DNA from: Pelotomaculum terephthalicicum JT
GTDB lineage: Bacteria > Bacillota > Desulfotomaculia > Desulfotomaculales > Pelotomaculaceae
Length of the DNA: 42,409 nucleotides
Assembly (NCBI RefSeq): GCF_022410535.1
Contig: NZ_JAKNBL010000025.1
Span: 1 to 42,409, forward strand
Direction of reading: 5' to 3'
Shown here piece by piece: positions 8,345 to 16,145 of the stretch; the stretch's first letter is position 1; each line of letters begins with the position of its first letter. The translations under genes and the position numbers were made by a program. Under the pieces are notes generated by a model. The model worked only from the letters and a program-made list of their open reading frames with translations, made no database searches and was not told where the DNA came from.

Positions 8345-8943
8345 TGATCCTCCTGTTCCATGCAGTGGCACAGCCCGGGCCTTATGACGGGGGCACGCTG
8401 AAGGATCGCATCGGTGTGCTGCAGCGTTATGTGCCGCTGTTAAAAAACGTGGCGAAATCCGACTGCCCGGTGGCTTTGGCCCTGGCCAGCGGGGGCACCA
8501 GGGTACTCAACCTGGTCAAACGGGATTATGAAATACGCTTTTACAAAAATTACACGGCTGAAAACACCGTGGATTGCGCTTTGGCCAAACTTGATTCGGC
8601 CGATCTGGTCAAACCTGCCATTCTGGAAATTGGCGAAATAAAAGGGATAAACGATATCAAGCCCGGCCAGAAGGTGCAAAAGAGCGGCAGAACCACCGGC
8701 CTGACCAGCGGCGTGGTAAAATCTATCGGCACTACGCTGCAAGTGGAAATGAAAGAGGAGGAAAAAGTCTGGTTTTCCGATCAGGTAGTGACTGATATGC
8801 CTTCCCAACCGGGAGACAGCGGGGCGTTAATTCTGAATGAAAAGTGCGAAGTCGTGGGTTTGCTGTTCGCCGGTTCGGATAAGCTGACCATATTTAACCG
8901 GATCAGCAATATTGTAGAGCGGCTTGGCATTGAGTTCGTTTAA
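8344..8943 (+). pseudogene. Trypsin-like serine protease, 5' half lost at the recombinase junction
   Basis: From about 8371 the frame encodes the C-terminal part of a chymotrypsin-fold protease: QPGPYDGGTLKDRIGVLQRY, then GQKVQKSGRTTGLTSGVV, then the catalytic-serine motif PSQPGDSGALILN (about residues 149-161) and the closing GLLFAGS. Family members of this type have an upstream half with the His and Asp catalytic residues, ending just before this QPGPYDGG; it is missing here. The first nine or so codons (MILLFHAVA) come from recombinase-proximal DNA. The stop codon is intact and the remaining sequence is clean, so truncation may be recent, or the missing half may sit at the other end of an excisable element outside the window. 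It cannot be a working protease as it stands. Confidence 0.75.
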
Positions 8944-9024
8944 CTTTGGCTGCGGCTTGTTAGCTGATCCTCCTCACCTTTGTTTCAGCCGAACCATATA
9001 TTGATTACCGGGGAGGCTTATCTT

Positions 9025-9435
9025 ATGGTACTGAAAGCGGTTGTGTCCGGTGATGTGGCGCTGGCTTTTTTGGGAGAAGATATCCCGGCAATCGGTCCGA
9101 GTTTTCATAACAGGGAAGAAGCCATGAAAGCGGCTCAACAATATCTTGATAAGATCAACGAGTTATCTGTTCGTGACCAGAACATGCCGTTTCAGATTGT
9201 CCTGAACAAACAGGCGGACGGCCGGTATTCGCTTGTTGTGGACAGCTCGCAGCAAATGGTGAGCACTTTGAACAACCTTGATGAGTTGATCGTGAAACGG
9301 TTTCGCAAAGGTTTGAAAAAAAAGTTATTTATCTTGACTTGTTTTGTGGAAGGTGTGGATGGGCTGGAATGTCTGGTTCTTACTGAAGGTCTGGGGGCGG
9401 TGTTTTACGCCCCTAACGCCGTGGGTACATATTAA
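9025..9435 (+). CDS. Conserved-looking protein of unknown function (136 residues)
   Basis: ATG at 9025 follows GGGAGG (9011-9016) at eight bases; an earlier in-frame TTG at 8980 lacks a ribosome binding site. The soluble alpha/beta-looking product begins MVLKAVVSGDVALAFLGEDI. It has a helical centre (REEAMKAAQQYLDKINELSV) and ends EGLGAVFYAPNAVGTY. There is no signal peptide, membrane helix or motif I recognise. It is followed 27 bases later by another unknown gene, probably in one operon that ends at the terminator at 9864. Confidence 0.6.
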   Translation: MVLKAVVSGDVALAFLGEDIPAIGPSFHNREEAMKAAQQYLDKINELSVRDQNMPFQIVLNKQADGRYSLVVDSSQQMVSTLNNLDELIVKRFRKGLKKKLFILTCFVEGVDGLECLVLTEGLGAVFYAPNAVGTY

Positions 9436-9462
9436 GGGAAAATTAGTGAAAGGGCAGGAGCC

Positions 9463-9852
9463 ATGGGCGAAGAAAAAAGCGGGAAAAATGAACAGTTTTG
9501 GACCCGTGGTCGGCAGGAATCATACCATACCAGCAAGGATTTTGGTTATCATTTAGGTTACAACCTGGGTTTTGAGTCAGGGTTTGAAAAAGGATATACC
9601 GAGGGAAGCTCGTTAGGTTATAATAATGGATTTCTAGCGGCACTGAGACTTAGTGAAGGGACCGGGGCCGAGGAGCCCCCCGGCGCCGGTCCGCCGCACG
9701 GCAGAGCCTACCAGGCCATCCGGAAACTTATCGAAGGCGGTCAAGTAAGAATTCTCCTTTCCGGATGCGCGGCCAGGGAAGCGGAAGCCTTGTTTAAACT
9801 ATTATTCATAGACGCTCATGTAGTCGCCAGGGATCTTGACAACTGTCGTTAG
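9463..9852 (+). CDS. Unknown protein with a Gly/Phe/Tyr repeat region
   Basis: The 129-residue product contains a run of periodic glycine-aromatic units between about residues 27 and 57 (FGYHLGYNLGFESGFEKGYT, then EGSSLGYNNGF). Periods of about four residues resemble GxxG-type helical or amyloid-like repeats seen in some spore and surface proteins. A Pro/Gly linker follows, then a small folded C-terminal part (AYQAIRKLIEGGQVRILLSG). ATG at 9463 has GGCAGGAG close upstream. Family not recognised. It is the last gene before a terminator and shares the transcript with the preceding unknown gene. Confidence 0.5.
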   Translation: MGEEKSGKNEQFWTRGRQESYHTSKDFGYHLGYNLGFESGFEKGYTEGSSLGYNNGFLAALRLSEGTGAEEPPGAGPPHGRAYQAIRKLIEGGQVRILLSGCAAREAEALFKLLFIDAHVVARDLDNCR

Positions 9853-9863
9853 CCTCAATTTTT

Positions 9864-9886
9864 GCCGGGAAGCCCGGCCTTTATTT
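9864..9886 (+). terminator. Rho-independent terminator
   Basis: GCCGGG (9864-9869), a three-base loop, CCCGGC (9873-9878), then CTTTATTT. It lies 11 bases after the stop codon of the preceding gene. Confidence 0.7.
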
Positions 9887-10125
9887 GTTAAATTTTTGCC
9901 GCATCTTGACAATGGACCCTAATTTGGAGGCCATCTGACAACGCCGCAGGATAATCCCAAAAAAGTTAACATTACGATGGATGTTCTTAAATTACCCGTT
10001 TTGCCATGAGACCCCATTCGCCGGTATATTAAACTTGTACAAGCCCTTTTATGAATGCTTTTTTAAACAGCCGTCTTTTGGCGGACGTCAGACGTCAGAC
10101 GTTAAGGCAAAGCCAATTAAATACA

Positions 10126-10310
10126 AGCGGCCGAATCCCGGAAAATATCCGGGTACGGGGGAACCGGTTTATGGGGTGAATCCCGGTAAAGTCATCAGCT
10201 AAGACCCAGACATAGGGCATTTCCATGTGATATGTCATGTCTTGTATCTCATGACTCGAATGGGTAGGGTTTTGTCTTTTACCGAACCCGTCAGCTAACC
10301 CCGGAGGCTC
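10126..10310 (+). promoter_or_regulatory. Cyclic di-AMP riboswitch (ydaO/yuaA class)
   Basis: The leader contains the conserved blocks of the c-di-AMP-sensing ydaO/yuaA riboswitch in order: GCCGAATCCCGG with a hairpin (10130-10153), GGGGGAACCGG (10157-10167), GGGGTGAATCCCGG (10173-10186), GTCATCAGCTAAG (10191-10203), and the long terminal box ACCGAACCCGTCAGCTAACC then CCGGAGGC (10281-10308). It ends two bases before the purine-rich AAAAGGAAGGAG ribosome binding site of the CAP-domain gene. In this class c-di-AMP usually turns expression off, and the typical targets are cell-wall and osmotic-stress genes. No separate terminator hairpin is obvious, so control could act at translation or through aptamer refolding. 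An open frame at 9981-10202 overlapping it is incidental. Confidence 0.9.
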
Positions 10311-10329
10311 AAAAGGAAGGAGTAAATTT

Positions 10330-11301
10330 ATGCGGCGTTCCAGGAACCTGACGTTCAGTTTGGTTGTTACCTTGTTTATTTTCGCGTTGGTATTCTCAAT
10401 GGGAGCGGCGGCCCCGGCAACGGCTGACGCCAGCCTTGCAGCTACGGCTGATGAACAGTCGATGGCTGACCTGATTGATCAGGCGCGTCATGACGCTGGC
10501 AAAGCTTCGCTGACTGTTGACCCTGTCCTGTCAAATCTGGCCAGGATTAAGGCCCAGGATATCGCTTCCAACTGTTATTTCGGGCATAACTCGTCTACTT
10601 ACGGCTCTCCCAATGACATGCTAAAAATGGGTGGTGTGCAATATAGCCGCGCCAGGGAAGTCCTGGCCAAGGCTTGCACAGTTAACGCGGCGTTTAAGGG
10701 AATATGTGCCGCCAGCAGCCGGTCGACCATTCTCAGTTCATCTTATGACCGGATCGGCGTTGGAATAATCACGAAAAACAACAATAAAATTGTCGTTTTG
10801 TTGTTTACCGGCGGTCAGAAAGTGACTACTCCGACACCGGCACCGGCACCCACACCGACACCGACACCAACACCGGAACCGGCTCCAACACCGGCACCGG
10901 AACCACAACCCGTTAACGGGTTAAATGCCGACGAGCAGCAGATGCTCGATCTGGTGAACCAGGAACGGAGCAAAGCAGGCCTGCAGCCCCTGCAAATGGA
11001 CCCGGCCTTGGTAAAGCTGGCCAGAATGAAGGCGCAGGATATGATTGATAAAAATTACTTCAGTCATACATCGCCGACATACGGCTCTCCCTTCGATATG
11101 ATGAAATCGGCCGGCGTGCAGTACCGCTACGCCGGGGAGAACCTGGCCGGAGCTTCAACTGTTGGCAGCGCGCACACCAACCTGATGAACTCGTCGGGAC
11201 ACCGGGCGAACATACTAAATGCAAATTATACCAAAGTGGGCATTGGCGTCGTCAGCGGCGGTCCGTACGGGAAAATGTTCGTGCAGATGTTCACCGGTTG
11301 A
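10330..11301 (+). CDS. Secreted double CAP (SCP/PR1, YkwD-like) domain protein
   Basis: The 323-residue protein has a signal peptide (residues 1 to about 32; charged start, hydrophobic core, AAAPATADA cleavage area). Two CAP domains flank a Pro/Thr linker (about 168-195, PTPAPAPTPTPTPTPEPAPT). CAP2 (about 200-323) keeps the family motifs: SHTSPTYGSPFDMM, AGENLAGA, NSSGHRANILN and VGIGVVSGGPYGKMFVQMFT. CAP1 (about 40-160) is degenerate: FGHNSSTYGS is recognisable, but AREVLAKA replaces AGENLA and the SGHRANI motif is lost, so the His/Glu site is incomplete. CAP proteins of this type act outside the cell or in the spore coat or cortex (compare YkwD and SafA-like proteins). Transcription is under the c-di-AMP riboswitch, linking it to wall physiology, and ends at a strong terminator. 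Confidence 0.85.
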   Translation: MRRSRNLTFSLVVTLFIFALVFSMGAAAPATADASLAATADEQSMADLIDQARHDAGKASLTVDPVLSNLARIKAQDIASNCYFGHNSSTYGSPNDMLKMGGVQYSRAREVLAKACTVNAAFKGICAASSRSTILSSSYDRIGVGIITKNNNKIVVLLFTGGQKVTTPTPAPAPTPTPTPTPEPAPTPAPEPQPVNGLNADEQQMLDLVNQERSKAGLQPLQMDPALVKLARMKAQDMIDKNYFSHTSPTYGSPFDMMKSAGVQYRYAGENLAGASTVGSAHTNLMNSSGHRANILNANYTKVGIGVVSGGPYGKMFVQMFTG

Positions 11302-11365
11302 TTGACGGCAAAATGAGCATAAAAAGTTAACAATAAAGGCGAAAAAAATATTAGTAAAATAAGGT

Positions 11366-11391
11366 AGAGGACCCAGGTCCTCTTTTTTTTT
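11366..11391 (+). terminator. Rho-independent terminator of the CAP-domain gene
   Basis: AGAGGACC (11366-11373) pairs with GGTCCTCT (11376-11383) and is followed by an uninterrupted T run. Confidence 0.9.
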
Positions 11392-11482
11392 CGTTTTTTG
11401 CATGCTGACTACCTTTATTGCACATTTTCGTATGTTTCTCACATATATTAGTACAGAAAAATTTTGAAAGGAGGAAACCATC

Positions 11483-13027
11483 ATGGCTGGAACCGAACGC
11501 CTTAAGGTTAATTTGGTCCAGGGTGAAAATAGAGTTCAGACCGTGGTAAAAGGTCGGATTGAAATTCCTGACACCAAGCCGAGTGTGGAAAAGATTTTAT
11601 CAAAAGAAACAACTGCCAAAGTTAGAGACGTCAGCATCGTTCCGGACAAAGCCATCATTAATGGGACCCTGACTTTGCAAGTGATGTACGTCGCCTTTGA
11701 ACCTGATCAATCAGTTCACTCATTGCATGGTGATGTCAATTTTACGACCTTTGTCGATGTGCCTGGCGCCGAGCCCGGGATGGATTACGTTGTCGATTTT
11801 ACTGTGGAGGATGTGAGTCTGACTCCAAGTAAAGACAGCGCATGTAAATTTGATGTGGCGGCTGTGCTCAGCACTTTTGCAAAAATAATGGATGTTGAAG
11901 AAATGGAAGTGCTTACAACAACCCCGGCCGGGAATGAAGCTCTGGAAACCCAGGACCTCACTGTTGAACACATGATTGGCGACAAAGAAACCAAGCAAGT
12001 TATTATCAGCGATGCGTTCGAAGTGCCGGAAGAAAAGCCGGACGTGGAAAAGATCCTGAATATCAAAGCGGAAGTGGAAATTACAGATAAGCGGGTCCTT
12101 GCCGGCAAAGTGATTGTGGACGGTGAAGTAGAGCTTCAGGTTTTGTATGTGTCCATGACTCCCGGGCAATCCGTTCATGACCTGCACCGTATCATCAAGT
12201 TCAGTGACTTCGTGGAGGTTCCCGAAGCCCAGCAGGGAATGAACGTCCATGTGCGGGCGGAAGTGGAAAACGCCGATATCGCGCCGGTAACTTGCCCGAA
12301 GCTTTCAGCTGATATCATTGTGAAACTGATTGTCTTTGTTTCCGAAACCAGGACGCTTGAAAATGTTCCCACCGAGTTGAAAAATGAGGGAGACTACGAC
12401 AGGGTAAAGCTGAAGATCGACCGGGAAATCGGCTCCGGAGAAACTCAGGTGGTTCTGAGAGAAACCACTGAGGTTCCCCAGTCCAAACCTGATGTCATGA
12501 AGGTGTTGGAGTCACGGGTAGACAATATAAAAGTAACGGAAGTAAATATTCTCAATGGCAAGGTCCTGATCAGGGGTCACGCCGATGTGGAAGTGGTTTA
12601 CGTCAGCACCAAGCCCGACCAGGCTGTCCACGCGCTGCATCAGCGTTTGAATTTCCGCACATTTGTGGTAGTGCCCGACGCCGAGCCTGATATGAGGGTC
12701 AAGGTTAAGGTCAGTCCGGAATATGTCAACGTGGATCAGCAATTGCAATGCGCGGATTTGCACACCGAAGCTGTTTTGAAAGTCAAAGCCACGGTGACCG
12801 ATTTAGCCCAGCTGAATGTTTATGTGCCCGCGGTCACACCGACTCCCACGCCTACCACCTGTGTTCCGACCGATTATACGGTTCGGGCGGGTGACACGCT
12901 CACTACCATTGCCGCGGCGCATGGAACGACAGTCGCCCTGATCCTGGCCGAAAACCCCGAGATTACCAACCCGGATGTCATCAGCGTCGGACAGGTGATT
13001 AAGATTCCATGCGAAGCAATGGGTTGA
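11483..13027 (+). CDS. SPOCS (DUF3794) triple-repeat protein with C-terminal LysM domain
   Basis: The 514-residue protein has three homologous blocks of about 150 residues (roughly 5-150, 160-310 and 320-465). Each starts with a motif like EIPDTKPSVEKILS, EVPEEKPDVEKILN or EVPQSKPDVMKVLE and continues with VIVDGEVELQVLYVSMTPGQ-type strands and an HxLH box (VHSLHG, VHDLHR, VHALHQ). These are SPOCS/DUF3794 domains, known in spore-coat and cortex proteins. A short Pro/Thr hinge (PAVTPTPTPTTCVP) leads to a LysM domain (about 467-510, DYTVRAGDTLTTIAAAHGTT) that binds peptidoglycan. There is no signal peptide, as expected for proteins made in the mother cell. AGGAGG lies upstream of ATG 11483. It is followed 28 bases later by a second SPOCS-like gene, probably one operon. 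Confidence 0.88.
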   Translation: MAGTERLKVNLVQGENRVQTVVKGRIEIPDTKPSVEKILSKETTAKVRDVSIVPDKAIINGTLTLQVMYVAFEPDQSVHSLHGDVNFTTFVDVPGAEPGMDYVVDFTVEDVSLTPSKDSACKFDVAAVLSTFAKIMDVEEMEVLTTTPAGNEALETQDLTVEHMIGDKETKQVIISDAFEVPEEKPDVEKILNIKAEVEITDKRVLAGKVIVDGEVELQVLYVSMTPGQSVHDLHRIIKFSDFVEVPEAQQGMNVHVRAEVENADIAPVTCPKLSADIIVKLIVFVSETRTLENVPTELKNEGDYDRVKLKIDREIGSGETQVVLRETTEVPQSKPDVMKVLESRVDNIKVTEVNILNGKVLIRGHADVEVVYVSTKPDQAVHALHQRLNFRTFVVVPDAEPDMRVKVKVSPEYVNVDQQLQCADLHTEAVLKVKATVTDLAQLNVYVPAVTPTPTPTTCVPTDYTVRAGDTLTTIAAAHGTTVALILAENPEITNPDVISVGQVIKIPCEAMG

Positions 13028-13054
13028 TTAAAAATTATTAAGGAGGTCTAAAAA

Positions 13055-14173
13055 ATGCCCGAACAATACTATTACACGGAAGTCCAGCCGGTCAAATGTA
13101 TTGAAATAAGAGTGCCGCTGGTTATCGAGTCTGTAGATGTGGAAGCGGTGATTGACAATGTGTTAACCTTACCCGAACTGGCGATCAAGGTCGACAAAAT
13201 CAGAGCTTCTGTCCGCGATCTGACCGCCACGCCGGTATTTGTTGACGAGGCCCATCATGGCCATGGCTATCATGACTATGACGGCTACCATGATGGTAAG
13301 CACGGCAAGTACGGCAAGCACGACGAATACGTTCTGGTGCATCACGACAGTCACCATCCGCACAGGGATTTGTTCCTTAAGAAAATTATTGTAAACGGTA
13401 TTTTACACAAACAAATCTTTTACGTAAATAAAAATAATGAAGTCAAGCATACAGCCGAAGAACTGTCGTTTTCCAAGTTGGTTGAACTGGATGAACCCGT
13501 GCTGATTCGCCATAAACATGATGTTTTTATCCAGTTCCGTCATGTTGATGTGGATATGAACTGGGAACTGCACCGTGCCTGCCGGATCCACGAGACTGCT
13601 GTCATTCAGGCTACCGCCAGGGTGTCGGAAGACCGTAAGATCTTTGTGCAGACCTGCCCGTCTCCGGATGAGTCTCCCGTCGGCAACCTGCTCAGGGACG
13701 GCGGTCTCGAGGCCTGGGCCAGCCCTTACGCCCCGGTCTTCTGGGGCGCGAGCAATGTATCCCAGACCAGTACGGCTCATTCCGGGTCGTTTGCGGCGGA
13801 AATCGGGTTATTGAATACCCAGCTGCCCGGGGCGCTGTTCCAGATGATTCACAAGAAAATTGTCGGCGACCGCCAGTACCGCCTCACCTTCTGGGTCAGG
13901 GAAGATGTCCTGGGTGCGACCAGCGATTTCTCCTTAACTGCTGAAGTAGTATTTTATGATCAATACGGCACTCAGATCGGTATCGGCACGCAAACGCTAA
14001 GCAGCACCGGCATACCGGATAACTCCTACACCCAGGTTCAGTTCGCCACGCCGGTGACAGACGAAAGTGTTGATTCAATCATGGTCCGCTTCAACTTCAT
14101 GCCCGGCACGGGTAACACCAATACCGTCAAAATTGACGATGTTGTGCTGGAATGCATGCGCAAGCGCGGTTAG
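13055..14173 (+). CDS. SPOCS-like protein with His-rich insert and C-terminal carbohydrate-binding-like domain
   Basis: The 372-residue product starts with a SPOCS/DUF3794-type domain (about 10-205: VQPVKCIEIRVPLVIESVDV, IIVNGILHKQIFYV, ELSFSKLVELDEP). A His/Asp/Gly-rich insert interrupts it (about 65-105, HHGHGYHDYDGYHDGKHGKY), which may bind metal. After a linker, residues about 220-370 look like a galactose-binding/CBM-type jelly roll (NLLRDGGLEAWASPYAPVFW, RQYRLTFWVRED, VKIDDVVLE). AAGGAGGTCT is well placed before ATG 13055. Coupled to the upstream SPOCS-LysM gene, it is likely a spore-surface structural or glycan-binding protein. Domain assignments are by eye. A strong terminator follows. 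Confidence 0.75.
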   Translation: MPEQYYYTEVQPVKCIEIRVPLVIESVDVEAVIDNVLTLPELAIKVDKIRASVRDLTATPVFVDEAHHGHGYHDYDGYHDGKHGKYGKHDEYVLVHHDSHHPHRDLFLKKIIVNGILHKQIFYVNKNNEVKHTAEELSFSKLVELDEPVLIRHKHDVFIQFRHVDVDMNWELHRACRIHETAVIQATARVSEDRKIFVQTCPSPDESPVGNLLRDGGLEAWASPYAPVFWGASNVSQTSTAHSGSFAAEIGLLNTQLPGALFQMIHKKIVGDRQYRLTFWVREDVLGATSDFSLTAEVVFYDQYGTQIGIGTQTLSSTGIPDNSYTQVQFATPVTDESVDSIMVRFNFMPGTGNTNTVKIDDVVLECMRKRG

Positions 14174-14191
14174 ACCATGAATAAAAAAAGG

Positions 14192-14218
14192 AAGCTGTTG
14201 TAAAACAGCTTTTTTTTT
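14192..14218 (+). terminator. Rho-independent terminator of the SPOCS operon
   Basis: AAGCTGTT (14192-14199), a four-base loop, AACAGCTT (14204-14211), then a T run to 14218. It lies 18 bases after the stop codon. Confidence 0.9.
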
Positions 14219-14311
14219 GCCTTTTATAAACTTTTTTAGCGCGGGGCGAATATATTTAATAATGAGTCATTGCGGCCATAAGGCTGTGAAGGGAAAGGGG
14301 AAAACAACCGG

Positions 14312-14614
14312 ATGATGAATAATATGGGCGCGATCGTTGCCGAGATGCAAAAGCTGCAGCAGGAGCTGAAAAACAAAACCGTGGAAATCAGCGAAGGTGA
14401 AGGAATGTTCAGCATTGTGATGAGCGGCCAGCAACAAGTGCTGGAAATCAAATTCAGCCCGGGCGCGTTGAAACCGGGTAATGCCAAGGCGCTGGAAGGC
14501 ATGGTGGCGAACGCGTTCAACAAAGCTGTCGCCGAATCAAAAAATCTGTTAAAAAATGAAATCTCCAAGTTGACCGGCGGGATGGAGCTTCCCAGTATAC
14601 CCGGATTGTTTTAA
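14312..14614 (+). CDS. YbaB/EbfC-family nucleoid-associated protein
   Basis: The 100-residue protein matches the YbaB/EbfC DNA-binding fold: an N-terminal helix (MGAIVAEMQKLQQELKNKTV), a central strand pair (GEGMFSIVMSGQQQVLEIKF), then PGALKPGNAKALEGMVANAF with a long C-terminal helix and the usual Gly/Met/Pro-rich tail (GGMELPSIPGLF). The housekeeping copy of this gene normally lies between dnaX and recR. This one lies instead beside spore-type proteins, so it is probably an extra paralogue. Start ATG 14312 or 14315 follows GGGAAAGGGGAAAAC. It is followed after 35 bases by a low-complexity protein gene and is likely co-transcribed with it. Confidence 0.8.
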   Translation: MMNNMGAIVAEMQKLQQELKNKTVEISEGEGMFSIVMSGQQQVLEIKFSPGALKPGNAKALEGMVANAFNKAVAESKNLLKNEISKLTGGMELPSIPGLF

Positions 14615-14649
14615 CATGATGGAAAATTTTCTCCGGGGAGGTGAGTTGA

Positions 14650-15309
14650 TTGGCTGAAGATGTCAAAGGAACCGCCGTGTTGGAAGAGGCTGTCGCAAGG
14701 GTGCTGGAGCTGCAGTCAAAGTATGGAATGGACCAGGAAACAATGTTGATCTACATGTGTTCGGTCAACCTTACCAGTATCTTGAATCTGATTGGAAAGC
14801 GTTATCACGGCAGTTCCAGCGGATACATACAATCTCCGGTAACAGCGCCGACGACAGTACCAGCGCCGGCGCCGGTCAGCGCCACTGGAGGGAACCCGTC
14901 TCCGAACGATCTGGCGGGTATGCTGACAAGTTTGCTGGGCGGTCAGGGCGGCAGCGGCGGCCAGGGATTCAACCCCGCCGCGTTAATGAACCTTTTAGGG
15001 AGTCTTAGCGGCGGCCAGGGAGGCCAGGGACTAAATCCGGCCATGCTGATGAGTTTGCTGAGCGCCCTCGGCGGGCAGAATATGGACTTGGGCAACCTGA
15101 TGAACATGCTGGCGGGTTTGATGGGAACAGGCTCCAAGAACAATACCAAGACTGAATCCTCAAAAGGCAAGCCGGCGGCATCCAAGGATGCGTCAAATGC
15201 GGCAGGCGCGGCTAAAAACGACCAGGGCGGGGAAAAACAAACCGTCCGGGAAATGCCGAAAATAATGAAATGGGATAACCTTGATCAACGCAAAAGAGCG
15301 CAAAGCTAA
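14650..15309 (+). CDS. Low-complexity Gly/Gln/Leu-Met repeat protein of unknown function
   Basis: TTG at 14650 is supported by GGGGAGGTGA a few bases upstream. The 219-residue product has a helical N-terminal segment (about 1-55, ending NLTSILNLIGKRYHG), a Pro/Ala/Thr linker, and then near-repeats of the pattern NPAALMNLLGSLSGGQGGQG, NPAMLMSLLSALGGQ, NLMNMLAGLMG (about 85-160). A charged tail (KSNNTKTESSKGKPAASKD-like) follows. The repeats look like short amphipathic helices joined by Gly/Gln turns. There is no signal peptide. No family is recognised. It sits between a YbaB homologue and a convergent gene that likewise ends in a Pro-rich tail, and it may be a spore or envelope assembly component; that role is a guess from context only. 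Confidence 0.55.
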   Translation: MAEDVKGTAVLEEAVARVLELQSKYGMDQETMLIYMCSVNLTSILNLIGKRYHGSSSGYIQSPVTAPTTVPAPAPVSATGGNPSPNDLAGMLTSLLGGQGGSGGQGFNPAALMNLLGSLSGGQGGQGLNPAMLMSLLSALGGQNMDLGNLMNMLAGLMGTGSKNNTKTESSKGKPAASKDASNAAGAAKNDQGGEKQTVREMPKIMKWDNLDQRKRAQS

Positions 15310-15411
15310 AAAGATGATCATACCGAACCATGTGATCGTTTGTTGCCGCTTGAAGGCAGTTCATGCTGCCCGGGAGCGGTTTATTTTATATATGGCGAAA
15401 AATAACGCGTT

Positions 15412-15445
15412 AAAAAAACGGGCTGATATTTATAATACCAGCCCG
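15412..15445 (-). terminator. Rho-independent terminator for the minus-strand gene
   Basis: On the minus strand CGGGCTG pairs with CAGCCCG around a 13-base loop and is followed by a run of seven T (complement of 15412-15418). It lies 60 bases past the stop codon of the 15505-15807 gene. Confidence 0.75.
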
Positions 15446-15504
15446 GTGGGGAGAGTCCCGGTTTAAAAAGAAACAGCCTTCTTCCAGAATAAAAGAATGC
15501 ATGA

Positions 15505-15807
15505 CTAAACCTCGAAATCGCCTGCTTCTTTTTGTCCCGGCGCATCATATTTAGGCTGCGCGGGCGGGGGAGAACTGGTTTCGTTGGTTGCCGATCCTGT
15601 CATAAAGGGCATCATCGCTGCATGAAAAGTATCGATACCACTTTTAATGCTTGACACTGTATCTTTTGTAGCCATGATAAAGGAATTCAGAGTATCTAGT
15701 TTCTTTTCCGACTCAGGGCTGACAGCGAGCATAAACAATAGAGGGAGCAAGCGGTACAAGCTGTTCACAACTCCTTTCTTTTGGTTGTTATCCTGCCTTG
15801 TCGTCAT
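15505..15807 (-). CDS. Small unknown protein with a membrane-like segment (up to 100 residues)
   Basis: The frame from ATG (complement of 15805-15807) encodes a polar N-terminus, a hydrophobic segment (SLYRLLPLLFMLAVSP, about residues 16-31), a helical middle (KLDTLNSFIMATKDTVSSIK) and a Pro-rich acidic tail ending GDFEV. The first ATG has no ribosome binding site. AAAGGAG (complement of 15771-15777) stands before an internal TTG at 15759, so the real protein may begin MYRLLPLLFML. A proper terminator downstream supports a real gene. Family not recognised. Confidence 0.5.
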   Translation of the reverse strand: MTTRQDNNQKKGVVNSLYRLLPLLFMLAVSPESEKKLDTLNSFIMATKDTVSSIKSGIDTFHAAMMPFMTGSATNETSSPPPAQPKYDAPGQKEAGDFEV

Positions 15808-16145
15808 TTTAGTTTATGTTTATCGGGGGTATTCTGTTACAGAATGGCGGAGGGTGGGTGGCGGGGAGGCTAAATTAAGTTCTATTTGATCGCTTATATG
15901 CGTTACTTCCCGTGGTACCGTTGTATATACTACAATGTTGTTGTTGGAAAGAGTATTATTTATTGTTCTATCTTGTAGATATATGCAAATTATGGTGATA
16001 TAATTAAGTAAATGTAATTAATTAATGCAAAAAGTCGATTAAGAGCCAAAATAATATAAAAAACCTTATACTTTACGATAAATATTAATTATGCCCAGAT
16101 GATAACATAGTATTAAGAATTTGGTTTACTTAGGAGGGTTTTTCT
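15808..16145 (+). promoter_or_regulatory. Intergenic region with candidate cas6 promoter
   Basis: The AT-rich region between the divergent small gene and cas6 contains GATATAAT with TATAAT at 15999-16004. A poor -35 candidate, TTGTAG (15973-15978), lies 20 bases upstream. AGGAGG at 16132-16137 is the cas6 ribosome binding site. No gene is seen here. Confidence 0.35.

Noticed and set aside
9981-10202. A 73-residue plus-strand open frame before the CAP-domain gene
   Set aside because: It overlaps the conserved c-di-AMP riboswitch aptamer, and its translation has no coding character.
15281-15466. A 61-residue plus-strand frame overlapping the end of the low-complexity gene
   Set aside because: It has no ribosome binding site and runs through the terminator hairpin of the convergent gene.
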